Positions 15,689-24,605 are shown, counted from the stretch's first letter. The stretch: DNA of 64,000 nt from Tumebacillus permanentifrigoris (GCF_003148565.1 NZ_QGGL01000006.1:62001-126000); one strand, 5' to 3'. Notes: generated by a model from the letters alone, not told the origin. Translations and numbers: made by a program.

Positions 15689-16765
15689 TTACGCGAGAGA
15701 CTTCCAAACTTCGAGTTTGGTGCGGATGCGGCGGATGACTTCATCGGTGAAGTCGGACGTCGAGGTCGAACCCCCGAGGTCGGCGGTGCGCACTCCGTCT
15801 ACGATCGCTTCGAGGGTCGATTCGTAGATGGCACGAGCGGCGGTGTCTGCTTCTTTGTTGCCAAAGAAGGTCAGCATCGAAGCGGCTGCGAGGATCATCG
15901 CCATCGGGTTTGCGACGTTTTTGCCGAACAGACCCGGTGCGGTGCCGTGCGGAGCTTCCGCCATGACGGTCGTGACTTTTTCATTGTCGTCGAACGCCAG
16001 CAGGATCGACTCTGCACCTGCGATCGAGCCGTACATTTGCAGGACGAGGTCGGACAGGCAGTCGCCGTCGCGGTTGAGCGCCGGGATGACCAGCGGTTCG
16101 CCGGTGGTGTTCATCAGCAGTGCATAGGTCGCGTCGATCAGTTGCGGATCGTATTTCACGCCCGGATACGCCTTGGCCGCTTGGTCCATCTCTTCCTTCA
16201 ACATGCCTTCGTACACCGGGGAGACGGTGAATTTCGGGCCGCCAAATACTTTTGCGTTCATTTTGCGCGCTTGTTGGAAGGCGTACTCCGCAACACCACG
16301 GCAGACTTTGCGGGAGATCTTCTCTGTGCGGTAGGCGATTTCGTTCACGCCTTCGCCTTCGCGCCATTCCTTCGCGCCGTATGCATCGTCAACGGCCATC
16401 CGGATGACGGAGATCGGTGCGTTGATGCCAGCAACCGGGTTGATGCCCGGGATGCGGCGGCCGGTGCGGACGATGACAGTGCCGTCGATGCCCTTGCGCA
16501 GGATCGCGTTCGGGGAGCCGACGTCGCCTGAGACTTCCGGCGTGATCGTCGCCGCTTTGTAGCCGAAGCCGTGTTCACGCATCGCAGCAGCCGCGTCGTG
16601 GACAACTTGGTTGTTGGTCGCACGACGGTTTTCGAGCGACAGGTCGAAGCGTTTGAATTCAATTTCCAGACCAATCAGGTCTGCATCGAGAACGCGCAGA
16701 CCTTCTTCGAGCAGTTCTTGACCAGTTTGGTCGCCTTCCATGACAACGATCGTTTTCTTTTCCAT
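15689..16765 (-). CDS. Isocitrate/isopropylmalate-family dehydrogenase, probably isocitrate dehydrogenase
   Basis: This 358-residue beta-decarboxylating dehydrogenase is much shorter than the ~420-residue NADP enzyme Icd of Bacillus and close to NAD-type IDH and homoisocitrate dehydrogenase. Family motifs include the Mg-binding NRDGDCLSDLVLQMYGS and the nucleotide loop MAEAPHGTAPG. The substrate-loop region (GSPNAILRKGIDGTVIVR, RTGRRIPGINP) differs from both textbook Icd and LeuB. It lies just downstream of aconitase on the same strand, so isocitrate is the likely substrate. Cofactor preference is inferred from family size only. GAGGTGA precedes the ATG. Confidence 0.8.
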   Translation of the reverse strand: MEKKTIVVMEGDQTGQELLEEGLRVLDADLIGLEIEFKRFDLSLENRRATNNQVVHDAAAAMREHGFGYKAATITPEVSGDVGSPNAILRKGIDGTVIVRTGRRIPGINPVAGINAPISVIRMAVDDAYGAKEWREGEGVNEIAYRTEKISRKVCRGVAEYAFQQARKMNAKVFGGPKFTVSPVYEGMLKEEMDQAAKAYPGVKYDPQLIDATYALLMNTTGEPLVIPALNRDGDCLSDLVLQMYGSIAGAESILLAFDDNEKVTTVMAEAPHGTAPGLFGKNVANPMAMILAAASMLTFFGNKEADTAARAIYESTLEAIVDGVRTADLGGSTSTSDFTDEVIRRIRTKLEVWKSLA

Positions 16766-16887
16766 AAGGTCACCTCATCTAGTAATCAAAAAGAAGTATC
16801 AAAAAAGACAGTAGGTAGCAAAAAAAGACAAAAGAGAAGGGGAGAGCTAGTGCCCCCCCTTAGTGTTTGCAACTCTGGGTCAAACCA

Positions 16888-18822
16888 TTAGATCGCTTGT
16901 TTTTTGGTGTAATTCAGGAGACCGCCTGCGAGGATGATGTCGATTTGACGGCCCGTCAGGTCGTGGGTCACGGTGAAGGTGGTGCCTTTGGTGACGTTTT
17001 TCACGGTGATCTCGTTGCCTGCTTGGATTTGTTCGGTCAGGTTGTCGACTGCGATCTCATCGCCTTGTGCAACCGTATCGTAATCTGCTTCGTTCACGAA
17101 GGTGAGCGGGAGCAGACCGAAGTTGATCAGGTTGGCACGGTGGATACGAGCGTAGGACTTCACGATGACAGCCTTCACGCCGAGGTACATCGGAGCGAGC
17201 GCTGCATGTTCACGGGAGGAACCTTGGCCGTAGTTGTGGCCACCGACGATCACGGACTTGCCCATTTCTTTCGCGCGAGCCGGGAATTGCGGGTCAACGC
17301 GCACGTATACGTGTTCGGAGATTGCCGGGATGTTGGAACGCAGCGGCAGAACTTTTGCACCCGCCGGCATGATGTGGTCGGTGGTGATGTTGTCGCCGAC
17401 TTTCAAGGATACCGGAGCGGTGAGCGAGTCAGCCAGGTCGGTGTTGACCGGCAACGGCTTGATGTTCGGGCCGCGCAGGACTTCAACGTCAGCCGGGGTC
17501 GCGGACGGAGCGAGCACAAGGCGGTCGTCGACCAGGAATTTCTCCGGCATTTCGATGACCGGGAAGTCGCCGAGTTCGTTCGGGTCTGCGATGTAACCGA
17601 GAACAGCAGCTGCTGCACAGGTTTCGACGGAAGCGAGGTAGACGCTTGCGTCAGCGGTGCCGGAACGTCCTTCGAAGTTACGGTTGAAGGAACGGACGGA
17701 GACAGCGCCGGAGGACGGTGCTTGACCCATGCCGATGCACGGACCACAAGCGGACTCGAGGAGGCGTGCGCCTGCCGAGAGGATGTCAGCGAGTGCGCCG
17801 TTGCGAGCGATCATCTCGAAGACTTGCTTGGAACCCGGGGAGACGACGAGGGACACGTTCGGATGGACGGTTTTGCCCTTGAGGACGGATGCCAGACGCA
17901 TCAGGTCGGTGTAGGAAGAGTTGGTGCAAGAACCAACTGCAACTTGTTGAACCGGGATGCGCTTGCTAGCCAGTTCCTTGACAGCGATGACGTTGTCCGG
18001 GGAGTGCGGTTGTGCGATGTTCGGCTCGAGGGTGTCGAGGTCGATGATCAGCTCTTCATCGTAGGTAGCATCTGCATCAGCTGCGAGCGGAGCGTATACT
18101 TCACCGCGACCTTGCAACTCAAGGTAGACGCGGGTGTTTTCGTCAGACGGGAAGATCGAGGTGGTTGCGCCGAGTTCTGCGCCCATGTTGGTGATGGTTG
18201 CGCGTTCCGGAACGGACAGCGATGCAACGCCAACGCCCGTGTACTCGATCACACGGCCTACGCCGCCTTTGACGGTCAGGTGACGCAGAACTTCGAGGAT
18301 GATGTCCTTCGCAGCGGTCCACGGCTTGAGCGAACCTTTGAGCTCAACTTTTACAACTTTCGGCATGTTCAGGTAGAACGCGCCGCCAGCCATTGCAACT
18401 GCGATGTCCAGACCGCCTGCGCCCATCGCCATCGAGCCCATGCCGCCCGCAGTCGGGGTGTGGGAGTCGGAACCGAGCAGGGTTTTGCCCGGTACTGCGA
18501 AACGCTCGAGGTGAACTTGGTGACAGATCCCGTTACCCGGGCGGGAGAAGTGGATGCCGTGTTTCGAAGCAACAGTTTGCAGGAAACGGTGGTCGTCCGC
18601 GTTCTCAAAACCGGATTGCAGGGTGTTGTGGTCGACGTAGGAAACGGAAAGTTCCGTTTTAACTTGCGGTACACCCATCGCTTCGAACTGCAGGTACGCC
18701 ATCGTACCGGTCGCGTCTTGGGTAAGAGTTTGGTCGATGCGGATTGCGATCTCTTTGCCGGCTACCATCTCACCGGAAACGAGGTGAGCTTCAATGATTT
18801 TCTGAACAATATTCTTAGCCAT
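16888..18822 (-). CDS. acn: Aconitate hydratase, Aquifex-type
   Basis: Interconverts citrate and isocitrate. At 644 residues it is well short of Bacillus CitB (~900) and fits the Aquifex-type aconitase family, where LeuC-like and LeuD-like parts are joined. Cluster ligands are visible in GSCTNSS and in ESACGPCIGMG. LLGSDSHTPTAGGMG is the substrate-binding loop, and the swivel domain contains NYGQGSSREHAALAP. I start at ATG 18820-18822, with GGGAGG upstream; an in-frame ATG at 18846 would add eight residues. It heads an operon with the dehydrogenase at 15689 and follows an IclR gene. A CitB-type RNA-binding role should not be assumed for this family. Confidence 0.9.
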   Translation of the reverse strand: MAKNIVQKIIEAHLVSGEMVAGKEIAIRIDQTLTQDATGTMAYLQFEAMGVPQVKTELSVSYVDHNTLQSGFENADDHRFLQTVASKHGIHFSRPGNGICHQVHLERFAVPGKTLLGSDSHTPTAGGMGSMAMGAGGLDIAVAMAGGAFYLNMPKVVKVELKGSLKPWTAAKDIILEVLRHLTVKGGVGRVIEYTGVGVASLSVPERATITNMGAELGATTSIFPSDENTRVYLELQGRGEVYAPLAADADATYDEELIIDLDTLEPNIAQPHSPDNVIAVKELASKRIPVQQVAVGSCTNSSYTDLMRLASVLKGKTVHPNVSLVVSPGSKQVFEMIARNGALADILSAGARLLESACGPCIGMGQAPSSGAVSVRSFNRNFEGRSGTADASVYLASVETCAAAAVLGYIADPNELGDFPVIEMPEKFLVDDRLVLAPSATPADVEVLRGPNIKPLPVNTDLADSLTAPVSLKVGDNITTDHIMPAGAKVLPLRSNIPAISEHVYVRVDPQFPARAKEMGKSVIVGGHNYGQGSSREHAALAPMYLGVKAVIVKSYARIHRANLINFGLLPLTFVNEADYDTVAQGDEIAVDNLTEQIQAGNEITVKNVTKGTTFTVTHDLTGRQIDIILAGGLLNYTKKQAI

Positions 18823-18912
18823 CAGAAAAACCTCCCATGATTCCATATTATCAATCTCTGCAATCTAGCGTCCCCAAAAGAACAGTAGATTAACAGGGAA
18901 AACAAACGACGA

Positions 18913-19668
18913 TCAGTGCGCTAACATCTTGGTCATGTTGTCAGCCGAGCGTTTGACCGCTTCGGCATGGTGTTGCAACAACTCAGGCGAGAAGCGATCG
19001 ACAGGGCCGGAAACGGAGAGTGCAGCGAGGATCTCCCCTTGGCGGGAAAAAATCGGGGCCGCCACCGCAGCTGCACCCGGTTCGCGCTCCTCGATGGAGA
19101 CCGCATAGCCGTGGTCGCGCGTGCTGGTAAGGCTTTGCAAAAATTCCTCGCGGTTGACGTCTGCCGGGCAGCAGTCCTGTAACACTTGTTCCCACGGTTC
19201 CTGATCGAACGCCAGCAAGACTTTGCCAGAAGCACCGACGTGCAGCGGCAGCCGGCTGCCGATGTTGGCAACCCGGCGCACCGGTTGGTTGCTCTCGACC
19301 GCTTGGATGCGGATGCGTTCCGCTCCTGAGCGGACATACAGCGAGATCGTCTCGCCGAGCTGATCGCGCAGGCGCGTCATCTCCGGCAGTACGATCGAGG
19401 AGAGGGCGTCCGACTGGTAGACGTTGCTGACCAGTTCGAGGATGCTCCAACCCAGTCGGTACTTTTCTGTCGAGTAGTGGCGACGGATAAAACCTTTGCT
19501 TTCGAGAGAGGCCAACAAACGGTGCACAGTGCTCTTGTGTAAATTCAGACGCTTCGAAATGTCGGAGAGCCCGAGTTCACTGTCTGTGCCAGAAAAACAC
19601 AGCAGGATGTCAAGCGCACGCTCGACAGCACGTACCGTGCCTTTTTCCTGTTCCGCCATGTACGTCAT
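18913..19668 (-). CDS. IclR-family transcriptional regulator
   Basis: The N-terminal winged helix (VRAVERALDILLCFSG, SKRLNLHKSTVHRLLASLESKGF) is followed by an IclR ligand-binding domain (LPLHVGASGKVLLAF; ISVEEREPGAAAVAAPIFS-like segment). The 251-residue length is normal. It lies 90 bp upstream of aconitase on the same strand and is the obvious candidate regulator of that operon, possibly sensing a TCA-related acid. An IclR-type palindrome in its own promoter suggests autoregulation. The start is ATG 19668; ATG 19659 (MAEQEKG) is also possible, since GGAGGG sits close to the first. Confidence 0.88.
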   Translation of the reverse strand: MTYMAEQEKGTVRAVERALDILLCFSGTDSELGLSDISKRLNLHKSTVHRLLASLESKGFIRRHYSTEKYRLGWSILELVSNVYQSDALSSIVLPEMTRLRDQLGETISLYVRSGAERIRIQAVESNQPVRRVANIGSRLPLHVGASGKVLLAFDQEPWEQVLQDCCPADVNREEFLQSLTSTRDHGYAVSIEEREPGAAAVAAPIFSRQGEILAALSVSGPVDRFSPELLQHHAEAVKRSADNMTKMLAH

Positions 19669-19693
19669 CTCCCTCCAGCGTTGTTCCGCGTGG

Positions 19694-19708
19694 TGAAACC
19701 CTGTTTCA
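19694..19708. promoter_or_regulatory. IclR-type operator palindrome
   Basis: TGAAAC CCT GTTTCA is a perfect 6-bp inverted repeat around a 3-bp centre. On the minus strand it lies just downstream of a TATACT -10 (19715-19720) and 26 bp before the IclR start. Position and shape fit autorepression and resemble TGAAAC/GTTTCA operators of KdgR-type IclR proteins. No second copy was found upstream of aconitase. Confidence 0.6.
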
Positions 19709-19803
19709 TAATATAGTATACCATGCCCCTCTATGACGTGAAAGTCTTTTTGTCAAAAATCATTCATATATCTACCTGAACCAGCGAGGAGGGGGCAAGT
19801 CCC

Positions 19804-20793
19804 ATGGATAAAAGGCAATGGTTGAAGACGGTGGAGGCGTTTTTCCGGGAGAAAAACCGCGCCTGGCTGTCGGGCGAAGCGGAGTCGATGCTGCATGATC
19901 TGGCCGGGACGCCAGCAGATTGTCATTCCTGGCAGGAGGTGCGCGCGATGCGCGATGCAAGGCTGCATCGCGGGGATATCCGCTATCGCAAGACGAAGAC
20001 ATCCTTGCAGATCCACGCTGCGAACTGGCTGCCGGATCGGGAACTGGCGGTGGTGGAGGCCACCGAGCACGTCCGTTTCTATTATGAACAAGGAACGGGA
20101 CTTCAACACGAGGAGCGGTCGATCCGCCACCGCTTGACCTTGCAACCCGTGAACGGCGAGTGGCGCGTGTTGCAAGACGATACGTTGCGGGAGAACGGTG
20201 ACGCAACCTTTCGACCGGATGGGGAAGCAGAAGCGGTCACGGCGCTGGCGGCCGTGGACGTTTTTGACGGAGCACCGCATGTGGAGACGCGGGATGCCCG
20301 AGGGCGCTATGACCGGGTGCGCGCCTACAAGTACGCTGAATTGTGGTGGAACGGGTACAACCCGGTCTTCCAACAGATGAAGGGCAACGATTGTACGAAC
20401 TATGTGTCCCAAGTGCTCTATGCGGGCGGGATGCCGCTCGTGCGCGGTGGGTCGCGGTCGAGCGGGTGGTGGTACGACATCGGAGGCAAACACAATTGGA
20501 GTTATTCGTGGGCGGTTGCCCACTCGTTGCGGCTCGCGTTGACGCGCGTCCTGCATGCACAGGAAGTCAGCGACCCTCGTCAGCTCAAAATTGGCGATGT
20601 GATCTGTTATGACTGGGATGGCGATGGGCGCTGGCAGCACAACACGGTGGTGGTTGATTTCGACGGGGGCGGGCAACCGCTGGTCAATGCGCACACGGTG
20701 AACAGCCATCGACGCTTTTGGACCTACCGGGACAGCTATGCGTGGACACCCAAGACCAAGTACTCTTTTTTCCACATCCCTGACCAGTTTTAG
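19804..20793 (+). CDS. Amidase_6-domain protein (putative cysteine amidase)
   Basis: 329 residues. The N-terminal ~165 residues resemble a SnoaL/NTF2-like or helical adapter (QWLKTVEAFFREKNRAWL...). The C-terminal half matches the Amidase_6 fold: NDCTNYVSQVLYAGGMPLV with the likely catalytic Cys near residue 197, and GRWQHNTVVVDF with the catalytic His. The family is frequent in Bacilli and thought to act on cell-wall or small amides. No signal peptide is visible. AGGAGGGGG precedes ATG 19804. It is divergent from the IclR gene. Confidence 0.82.
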   Translation: MDKRQWLKTVEAFFREKNRAWLSGEAESMLHDLAGTPADCHSWQEVRAMRDARLHRGDIRYRKTKTSLQIHAANWLPDRELAVVEATEHVRFYYEQGTGLQHEERSIRHRLTLQPVNGEWRVLQDDTLRENGDATFRPDGEAEAVTALAAVDVFDGAPHVETRDARGRYDRVRAYKYAELWWNGYNPVFQQMKGNDCTNYVSQVLYAGGMPLVRGGSRSSGWWYDIGGKHNWSYSWAVAHSLRLALTRVLHAQEVSDPRQLKIGDVICYDWDGDGRWQHNTVVVDFDGGGQPLVNAHTVNSHRRFWTYRDSYAWTPKTKYSFFHIPDQF

Positions 20794-20823
20794 ACGGGAA
20801 TCGGCAGGAAATACAGAAATGTG

Positions 20824-20830
20824 TGTCGAA
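20824..20830 (+). promoter_or_regulatory. Spo0A-box-like TGTCGAA upstream of HD-GYP gene
   Basis: TGTCGAATGTAAG here repeats exactly the 13-base sequence at 152-164 in front of the TPR/peptide cassette. It lies 70 bp before the HD-GYP start. A single heptamer is weak evidence; the longer shared string is the reason for listing it. Confidence 0.3.
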
Positions 20831-20899
20831 TGTAAGTTTTGGCATTCTTTATTCGTAACTCACTCGGTTTTCAGAACAAGCAGAGGGGAGGGGCCTGTC

Positions 20900-21727
20900 G
20901 TGTTCGCCAAGCGATTCAGGTATGGATTCGTCGGTTTTTCAGTCGGTATACTGATGGAGATTGTCGACAATTTCTTGCTTCATGATGAGAGGCTCACGGC
21001 GTTCAACGTTACGCAGATGATTTTGTACGGCATTTTAGGTGCGGCATTTGGTTTGCTGTTGAACCGCTCGCGTGAGAACAATCTGCGGATGCTGCGCTCG
21101 TACCATACGTCGCTGGATGCATTGGCGAACGCGGTCGCTGCGAAGGATGATGAGACGAACGGCCACTGCAAGCGGGTCGTGCAATACTCGATTCTGATCG
21201 GACGCGAAATGGGCCTCGAGAAACGCTTGATGCAGCAGCTCGAATGGGGAGCCCTGCTGCATGACATCGGCAAGATCGCTGTCCCGGATGCGATCTTGAA
21301 AAAACCAGGCGCCCTCACCGATGAGGAATGGATGATCATGCGGGAACATCCGCAGATGGGCTGGTTGATGGTCAAGGACATCGATTTCCTCAAGGAAGGC
21401 ACCGATGTCGTGTTGCACCACCACGAACGCTGGGATGGGCGGGGGTATCCACACCAACTCAGCGGTGAGCAGATTCCGTTGCTCGCCCGCATCTTTGCGG
21501 TCGCGGATACGTTTGACGCGATCACGTCCGATCGACCGTATCGCAAGGCGCAGTCGATCGAGCACGCCCGTGAGGAGATCGCCCGGCATGTCGAGGCGCA
21601 GTTCTGCAGCGGGTGTGTGCAAGCCTTCTTGAACATCGAGATTGCCAAGCTGGTTCGTGTTCAGGAAGAGGCGAAAATTCTCGATTACGAGTCCCTACAA
21701 TTGCAGAAACTCAAACACATTTCCTAG
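20900..21727 (+). CDS. Membrane-anchored HD-GYP c-di-GMP phosphodiesterase
   Basis: 275 residues. Two N-terminal hydrophobic segments (about 8-26 and 37-56) anchor a cytoplasmic HD-GYP domain. The HD pair is at 121-122 (LLHDIGKIAVPD) and the GYP motif at 182-184 (DGRGYPHQLSG). HHHERWDG and ARIFAVADTFDAITSDRPYR complete the metal site. It should hydrolyse cyclic di-GMP. The start is GTG 20900 after AGGGGAGGGG. It is monocistronic with its own terminator; no sensory domain beyond the membrane helices is visible. Confidence 0.92.
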   Translation: MFAKRFRYGFVGFSVGILMEIVDNFLLHDERLTAFNVTQMILYGILGAAFGLLLNRSRENNLRMLRSYHTSLDALANAVAAKDDETNGHCKRVVQYSILIGREMGLEKRLMQQLEWGALLHDIGKIAVPDAILKKPGALTDEEWMIMREHPQMGWLMVKDIDFLKEGTDVVLHHHERWDGRGYPHQLSGEQIPLLARIFAVADTFDAITSDRPYRKAQSIEHAREEIARHVEAQFCSGCVQAFLNIEIAKLVRVQEEAKILDYESLQLQKLKHIS

Positions 21728-21762
21728 CCAAAATGAGTAGGATGCAGTTTTTGAAATATTCG

Positions 21763-21801
21763 AGGAACAGCCTGTCTAGTTGCGGCGGGCTGTTCCTTTT
21801 T
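21763..21801 (+). terminator. Terminator of the HD-GYP gene
   Basis: AGGAACAGCC (21763-21772) pairs with GGCTGTTCCT (21788-21797), followed by T residues. Confidence 0.85.
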
Positions 21802-21874
21802 GTATGCTAGGTACTTAGACATTACTTTTTTCAATAAAATATTGGGCTTGTGTTGATGAAGGAGGACGCATCAT

Positions 21875-22333
21875 ATGCACATCGTTTTGGTTGAACCGGA
21901 GATTCCGGCTAACACGGGCAATATCTCGCGGACCTGTTCCTGCACGGGGCTTTCCTTGCATCTGGTGCGTCCGTTGGGCTTCTCCGTCGATGATAAACAA
22001 TTGAAGCGCGCAGGATTGGATTACTGGCATCTCTTGGATTTGCATTATCATGACAGCTTCGACGAGCTGCGGGCGAAGTACCCGAACGGCCGTTTTTTCT
22101 ATGCCTCGACCAAGGCTGAAAAATCCTACACGGACTTTACATACGGCCCGGATGACTTTTTTGTGTTCGGCAAAGAAACCAAAGGTTTGCCCGAAGAATT
22201 GGTGCTGAGCAACCTCGAAACCGCGATTCGCGTTCCGATTTTTGCGGATGCTCGTTCGCTCAATCTCTCGAACGCGGTGGCCATCGTGGTCTATGAAGCA
22301 CTGCGCCAACAAGGGTTCCCGAACTTGGTCTAA
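21875..22333 (+). CDS. trmL: tRNA (cytidine/uridine-34) 2'-O-methyltransferase
   Basis: A SPOUT methyltransferase of 152 residues that modifies the wobble base of tRNA-Leu. The family motifs are intact: LVEPEIPANTGNISRTC at the N-terminus, FVFGKETKGLP in the middle, and the trefoil-knot AdoMet site RSLNLSNAVAIVVYEALRQ at the C-terminus. Length and order match B. subtilis CspR/TrmL. AAGGAGG precedes the ATG. Confidence 0.95.
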   Translation: MHIVLVEPEIPANTGNISRTCSCTGLSLHLVRPLGFSVDDKQLKRAGLDYWHLLDLHYHDSFDELRAKYPNGRFFYASTKAEKSYTDFTYGPDDFFVFGKETKGLPEELVLSNLETAIRVPIFADARSLNLSNAVAIVVYEALRQQGFPNLV

Positions 22334-22406
22334 ACTCCGTCAATAATAAAACAAGCGCTCATATGCTTCGTTATGTGTTAGTATTAAGTGAAAAGAGGCG
22401 AAACCT

Positions 22407-23132
22407 ATGCATCAGGTCAAAACTTTACTGTTCGACCTCGACGGCACGTTGTTGCCGATGGATAACGATCATTTTACCCGTGGGTACTTCAAGCGATTGG
22501 TACCTCGGATGGCTCACTTGTTACCACCGGAAACGTTTTTGTCACAATTGCTGAAATCGACAGACATGATGGTGCGCAACAACGACCCTGAATTGACGAA
22601 CGAGCAAGTCTTCAAAAACGACTTTCTGCCTGCAGTCAACGGTCGTGAGGAGGACTTCTGGCCGTCGATTGAAGCGTTTTATGCAGGAGAATTTGGAGAA
22701 TTGATCGAGCTCTCACAACCGACATCGCTCGCCCGTGAGATCTGCGAAGCGGCTCTCCACAAAGGCTACCAGCTCGTATTGGCCACCAACCCGCTGTTCC
22801 CGCGCGCGGCGACTGAGCATCGCATGCGTTGGGCAGGGGTAGAGCACATCCCATTTGCATTTGTTACCACTTATGAAAATAGTCATTTCTGCAAGCCGAA
22901 TCCGAATTATTATCAAGAGATGGTACAGAAACTGGGCGTGGCTCCCGAATCCTGTATGATGATCGGCAACGATGCGTTCGAAGATCTGATCGCTGGGACG
23001 CTCGGCATGCAGACCTATCTCGTGACAGACTGTCTCAAAACGGGCGAGAATGACTTGCCATTTACTCATAAAGGAACGCTGGCTGACCTATTGAACTTCG
23101 TTCGTAACGAATTACCTCACATCGAGTCGTAA
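22407..23132 (+). CDS. HAD-superfamily hydrolase
   Basis: This 241-residue phosphatase-like protein has motif I LLFDLDGTLLP (nucleophile D10, acid D12), motif II near LATNPLFPR, a motif III Lys in CKPNPNYYQEM, and motif IV MIGNDAFEDLIAGTLG. The helical cap lies between residues ~20 and 115. The substrate cannot be read from the motifs; similar proteins act as small phosphoester hydrolases. It starts 73 bp after trmL with AAAAGAGGCG upstream. Confidence 0.85.
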   Translation: MHQVKTLLFDLDGTLLPMDNDHFTRGYFKRLVPRMAHLLPPETFLSQLLKSTDMMVRNNDPELTNEQVFKNDFLPAVNGREEDFWPSIEAFYAGEFGELIELSQPTSLAREICEAALHKGYQLVLATNPLFPRAATEHRMRWAGVEHIPFAFVTTYENSHFCKPNPNYYQEMVQKLGVAPESCMMIGNDAFEDLIAGTLGMQTYLVTDCLKTGENDLPFTHKGTLADLLNFVRNELPHIES

Positions 23133-23179
23133 AAAGTTCGGTCTATAGCTATCTTTTCGGGTATACAATGTATTAAGTG

Positions 23180-23219
23180 AGTTAATAATGATCGGGTAAA
23201 GGGTACTCTTACATTAACT
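23180..23219. promoter_or_regulatory. Inverted repeat upstream of XRE-TPR regulator
   Basis: AGTTAAT (23180-23186) and ATTAACT (23213-23219) are perfect inverted 7-mers, 33 bp apart (about three helical turns), ending 52 bp before the regulator start. A TATACAAT -10-like box lies just upstream at about 23162-23169. It may be an autoregulatory operator; AT-rich 7-mers can also pair by chance. Confidence 0.3.
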
Positions 23220-23271
23220 GATTACTGGAAACGATAATGATTTTTGATCTACATCGAGAGGAGAGATTGTG

Positions 23272-24564
23272 ATGCCAGCAACTCTTGGACAAAAGATAAA
23301 AGAACTACGCATCCAAAAAGGCTTAACCCAAAGCGACCTCGGCGCGGGCATGGTAACCCCGTCGATGATCTCGCAGATCGAAGCAGACAAAGCAAACCCG
23401 TCCCACAAACTCCTACAGGCGATCGCAGAGAAATTGGAGACGCCGATTGAATACTTCCTGACCGATATGCAGATGCAAATCGAACAGATCGCTACTTATA
23501 AAGTGGCGCGGTCGATGATGGAGGCCGGCGAGTTTGAGCGGGCGGTGCCGATCCTAGCCGGATTGATGGAGGATTCCGTTCCGCAATTGCACTCGGCTGA
23601 AATTCAATTCGACCTCGCGGAATGTCTGCTCGAACAGGGCAAACTCGACGATGCATTGGATGGATTCGACAAAGTCCTGTCCTCGGCGACCACGCGCAAG
23701 GACTTGTACATGCAGAGCCTTGCACTCAAGCAACTCGGCTATGTCGAAGAAAAGCGTCACAACTATCCGCTGGCGATCTACCACTGGCAGAAAGCGCTCG
23801 ACTTGATCGCCAAAGTAGACGATCACGACCCGTTCCTCGCCGCTGAAATTCTCCGCCAATTGGGTAAAGTCTACGGCTACCTCGGGGAGAAAAACGACGC
23901 GCTCACGTCGTATGAACGCGCGCACAAGTACATCGAACCGACCGCTTCCTTCCAAAAAATCGCCGACCTCTACCGCCGTCTGGGCGAAACGTTCCGTGAA
24001 CAAGGTGAGTTCGACCGGGCCAGCGAGTACGCGCAACACTCGATCTCGCTCTACCGCGGTCTGAAAAACATCAAACTCGCGATCGAAGTCAAGGAAAACT
24101 TTGGGATCACCAAGGGCGAGGACGGCAATGCCGAAGAAGCGCTGCAGACGCTGGCGTCCTGTCTGTCCGAGTACCAAGAGTACGGCTACATCGAAAAAGT
24201 CGCGCATACGCACGGCGAGATGGCGCGCATCCACCTCGCGAACAAGGACTACGAGCAAGCGTCGGCACATTGCGATGAGGCGTTGAAACTGCTGGCCGAA
24301 GATTCCTTGGAACGCGGCTTTGTCTACCGCACCTACTCCACGATCCGCAAGGAGCAAAAGAAATTCAGCGAAGCGGTTGATTTCATGGAGCAGTCGGTAA
24401 AAGTCTTCGAGATCGCCGACCTCCCGCGCGAAATTGCCAAGTCCTACAGCATGCTCGGTGACATCTACAAGGAGCAAGGGGACTTGCAAAAAGCGATCCA
24501 CTCCTTGGAACAAATGAAGCGTGCGATGGAAAGCAACCTCAAGGAACGCGGCATCGTCCTGTAA
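23272..24564 (+). CDS. XRE-type HTH regulator with TPR repeats (RNPP-like architecture)
   Basis: 430 residues. The N-terminal Cro/C1 helix-turn-helix (LGQKIKELRIQKGLTQSDLG, PSMISQIEADKANPS; residues 5-60) is followed by 8-9 tetratricopeptide repeats (VLSSATTRKDLYMQSLALKQ, QLGKVYGYLGEKNDALTSYE, RRLGETFREQGEFDRASEYA and others). This is the layout of NprR/PlcR peptide-sensing regulators. Unlike those, no small peptide gene follows: a terminator begins 10 bp after the stop. The start is ATG 23272, 8 bases after AGGAG; GTG 23269 is an alternative. It may respond to a peptide encoded elsewhere or to no peptide at all. Confidence 0.85.
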   Translation: MPATLGQKIKELRIQKGLTQSDLGAGMVTPSMISQIEADKANPSHKLLQAIAEKLETPIEYFLTDMQMQIEQIATYKVARSMMEAGEFERAVPILAGLMEDSVPQLHSAEIQFDLAECLLEQGKLDDALDGFDKVLSSATTRKDLYMQSLALKQLGYVEEKRHNYPLAIYHWQKALDLIAKVDDHDPFLAAEILRQLGKVYGYLGEKNDALTSYERAHKYIEPTASFQKIADLYRRLGETFREQGEFDRASEYAQHSISLYRGLKNIKLAIEVKENFGITKGEDGNAEEALQTLASCLSEYQEYGYIEKVAHTHGEMARIHLANKDYEQASAHCDEALKLLAEDSLERGFVYRTYSTIRKEQKKFSEAVDFMEQSVKVFEIADLPREIAKSYSMLGDIYKEQGDLQKAIHSLEQMKRAMESNLKERGIVL

Positions 24565-24573
24565 CGTTGGTTG

Positions 24574-24605
24574 AAAAAAGAGCCCCGCATGCGAGGGCTC
24601 TTTTT
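24574..24605 (+). terminator. Terminator of the XRE-TPR gene
   Basis: AAAGAGCCC pairs with GGGCTCTTT around CGCATGCGA, followed by T residues. Confidence 0.85.

Noticed and set aside
16837-16861. Possible hairpin AAGGGG...CCCCTT between aconitase and isocitrate dehydrogenase
   Set aside because: Only about six pairs and an impure T region on the minus strand; too weak to list as a terminator.
16867-18840. 657-codon open frame on the plus strand opposite aconitase
   Set aside because: Its reverse complement is the intact aconitase with all cluster ligands. The antisense frame is Cys/Val/Arg-rich without domain motifs or ribosome site; it arises from codon bias in GC-rich DNA.
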